A DNA stretch of 64,000 nt from Vitis vinifera (Eukaryota > Streptophyta > Magnoliopsida > Vitales > Vitaceae): NCBI RefSeq assembly GCF_030704535.1, contig NC_081810.1, positions 4,869,501-4,933,500 of the forward strand, given 5' to 3'. The position numbers and the translations under genes are program-made. The first letter of the stretch is position 1. The number at the start of each line of letters is the position of its first letter. Under the pieces are notes generated by a model that saw only the letters and a program-made list of their open reading frames with translations, was not told the DNA's origin and made no database searches. Positions 48,601 through 60,234 of the stretch are shown here, one piece after another.

Positions 48601-49308
48601 CCTCTTTTCTGATAGAAACTGCTAAACTGGCTCTTTATTTGTCCAGACTCCTTATGACTTATGAGTTCTGAAACCTGATGTGATCTTTTTGCTTCTGCTT
48701 TTTTTTTTTTTTTAGCATGCCGAAAGACGAAGCCCAATTATATGCTGCAAATGAACTGTATGTTTTCTTGGCTAAATTAATATTTTGTTATATTTATTAA
48801 CACCTTTTTTTCCATTTTTTTTCCTGTCCAATTTCTGTATTGTGGATGTGTCTCAGAAAGCCATTTATGGAGATTTCATGTTTTCCTTTTCATGCTTGGT
48901 TGACTTCTTGAGTGTTTTACCTTTATGCAATTTAGACTAACAAGTTGAGTGTGGTATTTTGCTAAGATCTTTATGACATCTCTTGTTGGCAGCTACAACC
49001 GAGGCTGGTTTTTCCACAGAGAGCACCGGCTGTGGTTCATAAGGGTTGCTAACATGGAGCCACTTGTTAAGACAAACACATATGAGAGAGGATCTTATCT
49101 TTGTTTTGACCCGAACACATGGGAGTCAGTCCGAAAGGTTCACACTGATCAACATACATTCCATCCCTCTTCATTTTGTTCATGTTCTATATATTGATGG
49201 TTTTAATCAATTCTAATCTCCTTAGTTGATCTTGTTATTTGGCTGCAGGATAATTTTGTTCTCCATTATGAGCTGTTGGAAAAGAAACCACCTCTACCGC
49301 AACATTAA
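42692..49308 (+). CDS. NOT2: CCR4-NOT complex subunit NOT2 (VIP2-like), thirteen coding exons, 666 aa
   Basis: Core scaffold subunit of the CCR4-NOT deadenylase complex; the Arabidopsis homologues act in mRNA decay, small-RNA biogenesis and transcription. Coding exons: 42692-42709, 43318-43426, 43501-43679, 43812-44193, 45314-45523, 45615-45716, 47122-47210, 47327-47512, 47984-48409, 48495-48547, 48716-48757, 48993-49137 and 49249-49308. All borders are GT-AG and every phase agrees, giving 2001 bases including the stop. The first exon encodes only MSGLLN. The N-terminal two thirds are Ser/Gly/Gln-rich and disordered, with conserved blocks DINDFPQLTSRPSS, LRKQGLGV and QNEDFPALPGFKGG. The C-terminal about 150 residues are the NOT2/3/5 domain: PQCYYAKQPPALHQGYF, FYIFYSMPKDEAQLYAA, ELYNRGWFFH and the final LLEKKPPLPQH. 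Non-coding leader exons probably start near 41900. Introns 4 and 6 exceed 1 kb. Confidence 0.96.
43005..43195 (+). mobile_element. tRNA-derived SINE in the first coding intron of NOT2
   Basis: An A-box-like 'gtagctaagtggtag' (43016-43030) and a B-box-like 'ggtcctgagtttgagcctc' (43053-43071) lie about 35 bases apart, the spacing of a pol III internal promoter, followed by a tRNA-unrelated body and a short A run near 43180. This is the layout of plant tRNA-derived SINEs. The ends are approximate and no target duplication was fixed. It lies in sense orientation with NOT2. Confidence 0.7.
46195..46390 (+). repeat. Imperfect tandem duplication inside NOT2 intron 6
   Basis: Two blocks, about 46200-46265 and 46318-46385, both read 'gagctgaagaagtgaagttt' or close variant, then 'cagatt-agct-ctgat-tagg' and 'tagct-c-ataat'. 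Similarity is about four in five by eye. No coding content. Confidence 0.6.
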
Positions 49309-50328
49309 CATATATTCCCAGTTTACAATGTAAAGTTCTAACTTTTTTAAGTTTTATGGAACCCATTCATTAGATCGGAAGTCAGTTTGTAGCTTTAATG
49401 TTCCTTCAATTTGGCAATTGTAAGCAATTGGTGCATCAATATTTATTGCGTTGATAAGTTATTTTAGTCTCGTTTTGCTTTTCTATTGATTCTAGACAAC
49501 ATGATCAAAACCAATGAAACGTCTTTTGAGAATTTGGGGGAAGCTGAATTTTGGTGAATTTGAGTCCATAGAACTGTAGTACTGTAGCCATCAGTCTCAA
49601 AGCAGAGAAGAAGTCTGTGATGGAGGACATGGGTCACTGGAAGATATGTCATCGTGTATATATATAACATTCACATTTATTTGTTCTTTATTTTAGGTAC
49701 CAGTGATGTGCCCATTTGGGTATTGTCTTGCCCTATTGCTGCTGTTTCATTGTTTCCGTACTGGAATTGCATAGGGCCTGAGTAGGTGAAAAATCGCATA
49801 ACAGGGGATTTCAAGCATTTTTGTGCTACCCAACTGTATAACTGCAGGTGCATGTATTGCCACCGTACAATTGATATTATAACCGACTCTGCCTTGGATT
49901 TTTTATGGTTGCCTTTTCAGCCATATCTCACCAGAAATCCTGTACCTTTTTATTGATATTCAGGCATGGACTGGAAAATCTGCGAGTTGGTAGATCCTCC
50001 AAGTCTCTCCATTCTCAGGATTGTCATAGGGACGATGTCTTTTTTTTTTTGTTGGGTATTGGACTTTCACTCTGTAGTTGGATATTTGCTTTCTTCGTTA
50101 ATACTGCCACAAGAGCTGATTTTGCGTCTTTGAGCTAAGAATCACCGAGAAGAGAAGACCCGGTGATCAGTGATGCCTCACCTTCACCCATGCAAACAAG
50201 TTGGAAATATAAACAATGTAAAGAATTAGTTATGATATTCAGATATTGTAGAGAAATTTTGATTGAAAAAGCATTGACCAAGGCATTTGAAGCATTTTAC
50301 AATGAGAAACAGGCTCAAGGAATCAGTT
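49309..50328. other. Tail-to-tail spacer between NOT2 and the minus-strand receptor-like cluster
   Basis: The first part is the probable NOT2 3' UTR; the last part should hold the 3' end of the minus-strand pseudogene. No further gene, RNA or repeat recognised. Confidence 0.55.
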
Positions 50329-52505
50329 TCACGCTCTGCCAGGACCCCCCTTGTTACTATGTTGTTTTATCGGTTCATAAAGCTCTTCCCTATCTCTGAT
50401 TGGGACTTCCGATGGATGGTCAATTCCCCCAGAGCCATTTCTTAGTGGAATGTGTTGCCCAGTAGGCCCAGGCATGGTCTGCCCGTTGCCCAAGGATGCC
50501 TGATCCGTTTTTCCAGCATTCCCAACTGGAATATTTTCTCCCGTTGGCTTAGCCGGCGCTTCTGCGTTTGCTTCTGGTTTTTTAGGGCTAGGCGTTGGTT
50601 TTCTTCGGACTAAGAAATAAACTGCTGTCAGTCCTAAAGGTATTCCAACTGCCAAACCGATCACCAGAGCTCTTCTCTCTTCTCTTCCTCTTTGGGTGAT
50701 GGAGACCTGGGTTATCCTTTAAACTGCAAAAAAGGTAAGACACATTGACAGAAATTGAGTATAAAAGTTTTACTTGGATTAGGAACTCCACGAAGCTCTG
50801 GTCCTACGGTGACCTTATCTTTTTTTTTTTCTTGCTTTTGGTTACACTCTCTGGTATTTCACCGGAAAAGCTATTATCACGAACGTTGCTACAGGAATCA
50901 CAAAACAAAAGGGTCAGAGAATCATGAGAAATGGTAAAAATGTTCTACACTCGGAAGTTCGTAGTATGTGCATGCTGTCTGTTGTAGAGTAACTTACAAG
51001 ACCCTTAGATGCGGCAGATTCCCAAGGAAATCTTGAATGGGACCATCCAGACTGTTGTATGCCAGACCTCTGAAACAATTTTAAACTTTTGAGGAAGAAA
51101 GTCCAAGAAAATGATGGTTTCAAAGTGGTGTAGTGGTGGGTTGCTGACTTACATGGTTTCCATGACTTCCATTTTGCTGAAGTCTGGGAGAGGACCATCT
51201 AGGCCATAACCTGAGATATTTCTGCAATACATTCATGTTATATTTTGATCAGAATTAGACAGGGAAAAGGTTAATAGTTAGAATGAAGTCGTGTGAATTT
51301 TCTTATTCAAGGCCCGTAAATGAACACGATACAGAGAGGTTACTCTAGGAGGGTCATTGCCGCTGCAACCCAACCACTGCCACACGGTGTTGCTAGGGGG
51401 ACATGGATCCCCACTCCATCCCTCTAGTTGCTCAAGGCTGCTTACTAAACTTGCCAGTCCGTCTGCTGTTTGATCAAACCACCAACCAACCTCACCATTA
51501 AGTACTTTTATAACTAATGAAAGATAATGAGGGAGGGTGATGGAGAGAGGAACTTACAGTCATCCTCTGATGTTCCAATGGTGGCAAGAGGATCACTAGC
51601 AGTGTACACTTCGATGGCGCTGATACTTGGAGGCAACGTAGAATTTGCAGTCGGCTGGAGCTCAACATTTAGGGTACTTGAGTACTGACCTGAGAAAGAG
51701 TACAGTTCTGGTACTCTGGGCTGGTTGTTAATTTGAACTTATCGTTCACGTAAATATCAAAGGATCTAGTTGCATTTTCATCCGAAACCATTTCAGGTAA
51801 TACATAAGTATCCGTAATTATACCGATAGCTTTGGTGCCAGGCCAAATCTCTACTCATGCCCTCATACATATCGTCATCCATTGGCCATAACTCCAAGGA
51901 GGAAATAAATGGGAACTGGTTATCATGAGTTCGAGCTAGGCACACACTGATGTTATCAGCCTTGTTTGCATACATCAATTCATAATAAATGTAATCATTG
52001 AGAGAATTCACAACAGTAACCCATTTATTTCCATCAAACTCAAGATCAAATGTTGGTGGTTTTGAGAGTTGCCATAATGAAACATAGCCCAGATGAAGTA
52101 TCTGGTTGATGTTGTCGTGGGCAAAGAGTAACAGTTCTTGTTTTGTGTTGTGAAGACCCTCAGTGTGTTGAGTCGCCCCAATGAGTTGTAACTGCTAATG
52201 GAAACCATTTTGTTTTTCCCTGTTGAGATGAAATCTTCATCTGTCTTCCATTCGAGTCCATTTCTGGCATCATAGCTGATTTCTGATCCACCGTCGATGT
52301 TTAACCAGTCCCATGTATCTTGAATTGCATTGGAAATAATCAGTACATAGTTAAGAGAGCTTGGATTAGGTAAAATAGATTATTTTTAATGAAATATATA
52401 GAAGAGGATGGTCTCAACTTTACTAGGTAAAATTGAAATGGGAATACCTTGAGAGAGGGCAATCAAAGGAAGGAAAACCAGAAACAATAGAACCCGTATC
52501 TCCAT
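50329..52505 (-). pseudogene. Decayed malectin-like/LRR receptor-like gene with fused exon
   Basis: Closest relative is the intact gene just upstream on the same strand (53692-56506). Exon 1 (52448-52505, MEIRVLLFL signal peptide) is intact. The next exon (51558-52318) fuses what are two exons in the relative: the intron and about 240 coding bases are gone, with the breakpoint near 51810-51820. Relative to the paralogue there is also a deletion of about 10 bases near 52066 that shifts frame inside the YGN...SKPPTF region, and a further shift near 51675-51700 after PEYQNCT. The GDPC exon, the LRR exons and the tail exon (membrane span and GENIPVGN tail, frame 50329-50664) remain recognisable. 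A full receptor cannot be made from this copy; a short secreted ectodomain fragment is conceivable. Confidence 0.85.
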
Positions 52506-53594
52506 TTAGGCTTGTCCCTTGTTTATATGTTAAGAAGTCGAAGCCGGGCTTTAAAGGAGATTAGTCCTTGCATATAACAAACAGGCTTATGGTGTGTTGA
52601 TATTTCCATATCCGATCAGAAGCTCTCCAAGTTTTGACGTTTAAAATATATTTTTGAAGGTTTTATGCTTGTCCGTTACAAAGCATTGTGTGTAGCGAAA
52701 GCTAACTGTTTTTGAGTCCAATCATGTTTGCTAATCGAAGCCTCTTACAATGTTTAGCCGACAAGAAGCCATTACGAAATCATCAATCTTGTGCATTTTT
52801 TGCTGTGATTCTACTTGCATTGACCTTAATTATTAACTCATTGAGGTGGGAAGTGTGTCCAACATGGCAAGAAAAGTTAGCCGCATGGTAGAGCCTGGAG
52901 GTTGAAGAAGAGGCTAGAGTAGGTGCGTTGTTAACATTTGAAATGCCCCACTCAGTGACTCCACGCTAAACCCTTGAAGTTGTTTGTTTCTATTTGAGCG
53001 GATTTTGTAGAGGAGGTGGAAACTTGAGTGTTGGTCAAGAATTGAGGATTTTGTCTGTGCCACTGCTGATATGTTTGAGGCCGCTGTAAAATGCTTCATT
53101 GATTTATAGGCAGCCTAAGTTTATATGGACTTGAGTGCTGTTCATGCAGCACCACTAGAGATTCTGATTGCATGTCATCCAGTGGCCTCTAGTACCCAGC
53201 TATCTGAATCAGTATATCAGATATATACTACCTTATTGCTCTCCAGATTTGAATGAAATATCTAGAAACGTGTCAATTCTTGATTCTATCAATTGACAGG
53301 ACGGTGCAACGTTAAGTTGCTTCTGTTTTGGAGTTCTCACTTCTCAGGGGATGTCCCTTGAATATTATTACGTACTGGACTCACCCAGTAGTTGGTTCAA
53401 TATTCAGTTAGATGTTTGATGATCACCACCATACACCAGGCAAGAACTACTGAATACAAATGTAGCAGCAAGTGGCTAGCCTCTTGTTTGCAAGCAAATT
53501 AAGTATTTGAAATGGAAAATAAATACAGGAGTTGGCAATATTTCGAAGCTGTACATATTCGAGGTTATACAAAAGTAGAGAACCGGGATTTTTA

Positions 53595-53626
<32 letters not shown>

Positions 53627-53691
53627 ACAGCTGTTGTAAAGAAATTCTGATTGATACAAATGTGGCTCAGGCAGTTCAAGCTGCACCAGGC

Positions 53692-56506
53692 TTATGCTCT
53701 TCCATGAGGTCCCATGTTTCCATGTTGCAACCGAATCAGCTCATCAAGCTCTGCCCTGTCTATGCCTGCAGGAACCTCGGATGGATGATTAATACTTCCA
53801 GGGCCTGTACTTACTGGAATGTGTTCTCCAGCAGGCATTGGGTTAATATGCCCGTTTCCAGCATTCCCTGCCCATGAAACATTTTCCCCTGTTGGCATTG
53901 CCATAACATTCTGGTTAGTCTGTGATGGCTTAATCAGGCCCTCTGTGCTTGCACTCACTGAAATATTTTCCTCTTGAGGCTTTCCCTGAGCAGTCCCATT
54001 ACCTTGACTCATACCCAATCCTATTGTAACTTGTCCGTGGCCAGACATTGGCTTTTTTCGTGTTAGGAAATAAACAAGAGCAAACACCAGTATTAGTCCT
54101 ACAGGTATTCCAATGGTCAAGCCAATTATAAGACCCAAGTTTTTTCCCTTGTGATGATGTAGGCTTGGGTTCCCATTGATCCTGCATAGAAGGTGGGCAA
54201 GTAGAAGAACTTAAAAACATATATATAAATATTTCTTCAATGAAGAGGAATTTGATAGAGCAGTTTACTTACTGGTATTTTATTTTCTTGTTTTTGGTTA
54301 TACTTTGAGGAACTTCACCAGAGAAGTTGTTATAACTGAGGTTACTGTGAAAAAAGGAAAAAGCAAAACAATAAGAGGGGAATGTAAAAGCTTTATAGAT
54401 GCGGTGAGAATCTGTTTTACATTTATGCAGTGTATTTTATTGTGTATGAATAACTTACAGCAGCTTTAAACTTGGCAGCTTTCCTAGAAAATCTGGAATT
54501 GAACCCTCGAGACTGTTATTTCCTAGATCTCTGAAACAAAAAGCAGAAATATTTTTAAGTTTCAAGGAAGAAAGTTGAATGGCATAGACAATGGTTGACT
54601 TACATGGTTTCAAGAGCCTGTATTTGGCTGAAGTCAGGGAGAGAGCCATCCAGTCCATACCCTGAGAGATTTCTGCAACACAATTTGGTAATGTTTTTAT
54701 CAGAAACAGGGGAACTACAGTGAAACAAAGGCATATATATGTGATGTTGTAGGTGAAGAAGTATACAGGGAGGTTACTCTTGGAGGGTCATTGCCTATAC
54801 AGTTCAGCCACTGCCATATGGTGTCACTAGGGAGACATGGATCCCCACTCCACCCCTCAAGCTGCTCAAAGGTGCTTATCAAGACTGCCAGTCCATCCAC
54901 TGTTTGAACAAACCGCAAACTCACATCATCAACATATATATATGCAAAACCCATGAATACGAAGACAAAGAACTTACAATCATCCTGTGATGTTCCAATG
55001 GTGACCAGAGGATCACTCGCCGTGTACACTTCAATGGCACTGATAACGGGAGGAAGAACAGAGTCAATAGGTGGCCGGAGCTCAACCTCCATTGCACCCA
55101 CTGTTGGAGCATTGGCCCATGCATCAGTACAATTCTCATACTCTGGCCTGATTGTTACCATGAACTTGTTGTTCACATAAAAATCAAAGGATCTAGTTTC
55201 ATTAATATTGAAAGCAACTTCTGTGAAATACACAACAACATGGTTGAGGGTATTGGTTTTGCTAAACGTGAACTGCAAACTGATCGTGTCTGTTGGGTTC
55301 GGAGCTCTGACCGCTTGGATTATTGCAGATGTGGGAGGATACTCAACAGTTGTGTAGTATAGGGAATAGAAATCTGCCACTACCGGAATCAGGCCAGTTG
55401 GTATCATTGGTTTCCATATTCTATTGTATTCATCAGTGGGGTACCTGCAGATCCATCCCATATCACACAAGATTACATTTTCTTTTCTGTTCATTCTTTT
55501 TCCATACATCCTACCAAGCAAATTAAGCAGAAAATTAGAAGAGTCCCTCTTACCCAATGATCCAATCAGTGTCACTAGCTCCATAGTTGTAACGATAGCT
55601 TTGAAGCCAGGCCGAGTCTCTACTCATGCCAGCATACATGTTATCAGGCAATGGCCACAGTTCCAAGGAGGAAATAAATGGGAACTGGTCACGGTAAGTA
55701 CGAGCTAAGCAGACACTGATGTTTTCGCCCTTGTTTGCATAAACCAGTTCATAATAACTGGGATCGGTGAGAGAAGTCTCGACAGTAGCCCACTTATTTC
55801 CATCAAACTCAAGGTCAAAGGTCGGTGGCTTTGAAAGGCCATCGTAGTTGCCATAATAAAACACAGCTCTAATGAAATATCTGGCTGGTGTTGGGGTAGG
55901 CAGAGTGTAACAGTTCTTGTTTTGTTGTGTGAAAACTCTGAGAGTGTTGAGTAGCTCCAAGCTGCTGTAGCTTCTGCGAGAGACCAGTTTGTTTTTACCT
56001 GTTTTGATGAACTCATCATCTGTCTGCCACCAGATTTCTTCGCTTGGATAGCTGATTTCAGATCCACAATCAATTCTCACCCAATCCGTTGTATCTAGTA
56101 TAGCAGTTGCACTGAAAATACTTAGTACCAATCAAGAGACTTGCAATCTATGCATTGTGTTGAACCTTATACCCAGCGTTTTCATTCAAAACATTGTGAA
56201 ATTTTCTCACAAGTTATGGTTAGAAAACCTAAAACAGATGATCAAATTTTTCTTTTTCATTGTCCCACTATCCAAAAGTAGTATACCAGTACTATATACA
56301 GTGAATAACACTAGACTGACTAGAGAGGAGAACTGATGAAAAAGAGCAAGAGATCACCAGCTAATCGTATTATATATTTTGAACTATGTTAGTAACTGTC
56401 CACCATGAAACAAAGCTTGTTTTAGACGTTAAAATTAAATGGGCTTACCTTGAGAGAGGGTTTTTGAAGCAAAGAATACCATAAACAACAACACCCATAT
56501 CTCCAT
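53692..56506 (-). CDS. Malectin-like/LRR receptor-like protein without kinase (eight exons, 633 aa)
   Basis: Predicted single-pass surface protein. Exons in transcript order: 56449-56506, 55554-56094, 54978-55444, 54767-54899, 54604-54672, 54459-54530, 54273-54344 and 53692-54181; borders are GT-AG and phases agree. In order: signal peptide about 1-18 (MEIWVLLFMVFF), malectin-like region about 20-355 beginning DWVRIDCGSEISYPSE, the exon with GWSGDPCLPSDTIWQWLNC, three LRRs at about 400-470, a basic stretch HHHKGKN, a membrane span at about 486-510 (LGLIIGLTIGIPVGL...), stop-transfer RKK, and a tail of about 120 residues with repeated GE(N/H)-hydrophobic-x-V motifs and no kinase. Kinase-bearing members of this architecture exist in plants (SHR5/SYMRK-like); loss or absence of the kinase suggests a co-receptor or decoy role, which is inference. 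Both flanks carry relatives on the same strand, so the cluster grew by tandem duplication. Confidence 0.9.
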
Positions 56507-57003
56507 TGAGTCAAGCTTATGCTCTTAGTGATCTGTTAATTAAGGAATCTAAACTGGGTTTAAAAGGAGATTGCTGGTGGAATAAAACAAATTAGGCTTA
56601 TCGATTGATGATGTATTCACAAACGCGGCTCACACGGTTTAATGATTATTACAATAAACGTTTGGAGTTTATAAGCTTGTCTGTAACAATATGTTCTAAA
56701 GCTTACATTGTTTTTATAATAAATTGACGATGATATGGCGCAAATGCATTCACACTTGTGATGGTGACTTCCATTCCCACTTGTGTTAATATGTATGGAA
56801 TACTATCTCATCTACCAGATTAATTGTTCCATGTATTGGCCGGATGCAGTCCTTGAATAGGCAGTTTGAGGTGGTCGATCTATTGTCACTGTATGGTTGT
56901 ATGGGATTGATGCGAAAGAGCAGCACCCCAGAGAAGCATAGATTAGGTAAGGATGGTTTACTCTAGAAGTTCCACAAGGTACAGCAGTTTGCATAGTTGG
57001 GTA
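56507..57003 (-). promoter_or_regulatory. Promoter and leader region of the 633-aa receptor-like gene
   Basis: About 60-70 bases before the ATG, on the minus strand, the sequence 'aatctccttttaaac' is shared with the pseudogene at 52505 ('aatctcctttaaag' in the same position), so a proximal promoter element with a TTTAAA core was conserved through the duplication. Beyond 57003 the solo LTR begins. Confidence 0.4.
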
Positions 57004-58329
57004 TGTAATGCCCCATACCAATTTAGGGGTAAAATCATAATTTAGAAATTATTAATTAATTAAAGTAATTTAATAAGGGTAAAAAAGTCTTTTTCATATT
57101 TAAAATCTGAAAAAATAAGACTGAAGATTTGGAGGTTCAGGGTTTGAAGATCAATTTTTCAGGTAAGATTTTAATCCTTAAATTAATAATTTATATTCGT
57201 TTATTAGTTTTAAAAACTTTAGATATTATTTGGAAGGTCTCAATTTAGATTAGGGTATGTTAAATTAATTTTTAAATCAAAAGACTAGAAATTTATAAAT
57301 GTGGATTAATTTGTGATGAAAATAGGAAAATTTAGAAATTTTCAATTAAATAGAAAAAAAAATCAATGGAAGAAAAGAAATTTTAGATTTAGAAAATAAA
57401 TAAATAAATCGTTTGTGTAGGCTTTAGATTTGAAAAAAAAAGTGTATATATATATGTACTGTTTGAAAAAAATAAAAAAAATAAAAATAATGAGAGGCGT
57501 GTAGGTGGCTCTGTACAATGTTGTGGGATTAAAATAAATAAAAAAATTGGAGTACACATGTGTTGCTGAGGTGTTGACTTAGGCATCGGAAAATATTATA
57601 TATGTAAATATATTATCATGATAATAAATAATGAGAAGAAACATGAGGCTTACTGTTTTATTCTTAGGGTTTGTGTGTGTAATAAAGATAGGAGGGTAAT
57701 GAGTTGGTTATGTATTGAATTTAAAAATTAATAAAAATTATAATATTCAGTTTTAAGATAACAAATGAAATATTAATAATATATGTTTTAATTTAATTTA
57801 AGTATATAAAGAAATACATAGTGAGGGTAAGATTAGGAAAAAAATGAATTTTACAATAATTTGGAAACTCACTAAATTAATTTATTATTGTTTAGTATGT
57901 TGAAAAATAACATTGGGTAGTAATAATATTAGCATGAAAAATTAATTAGGATCCCTAATACTAAATAAAATATTTTTAGGATTTTCAAATTTATATATTT
58001 GGATAAATAATCAATAATCAATATTGTGTATGATATTATGCTAGGTGAGAAGGAAAATTTTCAGAATTAAATACTTCAAGATTTTGAGTGCTTCTTCAAA
58101 GTAAGGGAAATTAATGCAGATTTTTATAAAAAAAAATAATTTCCTTTTTATATTGTATTTTGAAATGTGTAAAAATATTATTTTTATCTTTACGTATGAA
58201 TCAAATATGTGTTTTGTATGGAAAATATATTTGAGAATTTTCTTTGTTTAAGAAAAATAAAAAATTGAGGAAATATGATATTTTGTTTTGTAAGTTTGAA
58301 TTAATGAAATAAAATGTTTGACTTTGGAT

Positions 58330-58475
58330 TATATAGCCTTAGTCAACGGGTTATAGTTGTTGACATTTTTGGTAATAGTTAATGGGTTATAATAGTTGAT
58401 ATTATATTAACTTAGCCGACGGGTTATAATAGTTGACCTTATGGCCTTAGTCAACGAGTTATAATTATTGATATT
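58330..58475. repeat. Four-copy tandem repeat, unit about 36 bases
   Basis: Units begin near 58337, 58375, 58411 and 58445 and follow 'cttagtcaacgggttataat' then 'agttgacatt' with a few changes each. Located inside the solo LTR. Confidence 0.75.
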
Positions 58476-58915
58476 TGGTTTTGTTCATCTTAACTTGAAC
58501 AAATTTGAAACTAGTTACTTAATTGTAAAGTCCCACCTAATTGGACATCATTTGTCTTACAATAACTAGAATAAAAATATTTTGAATGTATTCGATTTGG
58601 TTTTGATGAGAAATTGTTTTGAAATGGATATAAGAAAGTTTTGTTGAAAAGTTTTGAATGTATTAGTATTTTGAATTCAAAGTTTTTATGAAAATAAGTA
58701 TATGTTATGTCTCCTATTTGCTATCATGATTGAAAATATTTTATCCATGAAACTGTATTGATGTTCCTTATTGAGTTTTAAGCTTATGCCATTTGTTGAT
58801 AATTTTTCAAGTACTCTCAGTTCGGACGAGGAGTGATGGCTAAGTTGGGGATTTTTTTTTTTTGTTAGGATTTTGATTCAAACTTTATTTTGGACATTGT
58901 TTAGATGTTAAAATT

Positions 58916-59685
58916 CAATGTTTTCATAACCGGACCAATCATTGAATTGAAAAAGTTATCGATTCACTGTTCATTGATCGGACCGACGGTCGAACCGGTA
59001 ACGTAATAAATATAAATTTTATTATTTTATATATTATTTAAAATTAATAAATTAATAAATTCTATCTAAATTAGTAAAGAAACTAGTTAACTTACCAAAT
59101 TAATTAAACCTCTAAAAAGAAAAATATCAAACTAGAAAGACAGAGTTTTTTATTTGAAAAAGAAACTACATTGAATGAATAATGACAATTTTTTTTCTTT
59201 TTCCGTTTCTTTCACTTTCCTTCTCTTTTCTCTAAAACGCCGGGGGGTGGGGGGTTTATAGGCGGCTGGGGGGTGTGGGATGTTTACAATCGGGAGGGGA
59301 GGGGGGGGGGGGGGGGTGGGTACCAACTAGTCGGGGTGGTTTTCAAGCTTTTAGCGACAGGGAGGGGTTTCCAACGTCGGCTTCCAATGTCACGATGGGG
59401 AACTGGGAAGACTGGAAGAGGTGACGACAGGGAGGGTTGCCGTCTTGTAACGGCTGTCGGCGGGAGTTGATTGAGTGTTGCGGGCTGCGGCGCGTTGGCG
59501 GCGGGCGGAGCGGTAGCTACTACGGGGGGAGGAGGGAGGGTTTGGACTTTGGAGGTTGCAAGCTTAGGACTTCAAGTGGTCCGACCCCAGTTCACTCCCA
59601 ATCCAGTCCAATTGATTGGATCGGACTGGAACAGTGACCGACCAGCGATCGAACCGACCGGTCCGGTCCGATTTTTAAAACATTG
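58916..59685. mobile_element. hAT-like MITE nested in the solo LTR
   Basis: The left end is 'caatgttttcataaccgg' and the right end, on the other strand, 'caatgttttaaaaatcgg', an imperfect inverted repeat of about 20 bases followed by further CGGACC/GGTTCGA words in both arms. The 8-base direct repeat 'ttaaaatt' flanks it exactly (58908-58915 and 59686-59693), the target size of hAT elements. The core is GC-rich (about 59240-59600) with a G run near 59296-59318. The open frames at 59273-59689 come from this core and are not credible genes. Confidence 0.85.
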
Positions 59686-59941
59686 TTAAAATTTAATTCC
59701 CGTTTAAATTATTCGAATTTGGAGTTATTTGGACAATAACACTCTGGTTGATGTGTAGTTTTTTTAAAGTTGATACTTGGAAATTTTAGAATTTTGTCAT
59801 ACTACTCTGAACAGGAATTTGGTAATTAGTAAATTTTCTGTTGCAATATGAATGTTTGTATCATTTCCACTTTGAGTCTTTGGGCTTGAGGTGTTAAATA
59901 ACCATCATACCTTTGAAATGGGTTTTGGGCGTGACAGGGTA

Positions 59942-60234
59942 TGTCAACCAGAAGATTGGAGGTTGAAAGAGAGTTAGAGCTTGCGGGCTTGACATTTTTT
60001 CAGTTTAGTTGGAATGGCCAATAAAATTGACTGTCTCATATGCATAGGCTGAACAAAGATGATGATCTCATTCTGGAGTTCCATGAAATTGGAGGTTCCA
60101 GTTATTAATTAGTACTAGTGATCATCAAACAACATCCGGTTAAAATTTATCCTTCATTTATAGTTAATTACTCGTACATAAACAAAGCATCAGCAACAAA
60201 TTAGGTAGCTAATTCACAAAACTCGGTTTCCATT
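59942..60234. other. Spacer and probable 3' UTR of the short malectin-like gene
   Basis: Directly right of the solo LTR target duplication. I see no remnant of GDPC or LRR exons here, so the short gene did not lose them just downstream of its stop by a simple point change; they are absent. Confidence 0.5.

Larger units (their letters stand above)
57004..59936. mobile_element. Probable solo LTR (about 2.15 kb before a nested insertion)
   Basis: The ends are 'tgtaatgcccc' and 'gggcgtgaca', i.e. TG...CA with imperfect inverted termini, and the element is flanked on both sides by the 5-base direct repeat 'gggta' (56999-57003 and 59937-59941). There is no internal coding region, primer-binding site or second LTR, which is what recombination between two LTRs leaves. 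A four-copy short tandem repeat lies at 58330-58475 and a hAT-like MITE sits at 58916-59685. Retrotransposon superfamily not determinable. Confidence 0.75.

Noticed and set aside
59273-59689. Gly-rich open frames of 65-72 codons
   Set aside because: They come from the G-rich core of the hAT-like MITE.
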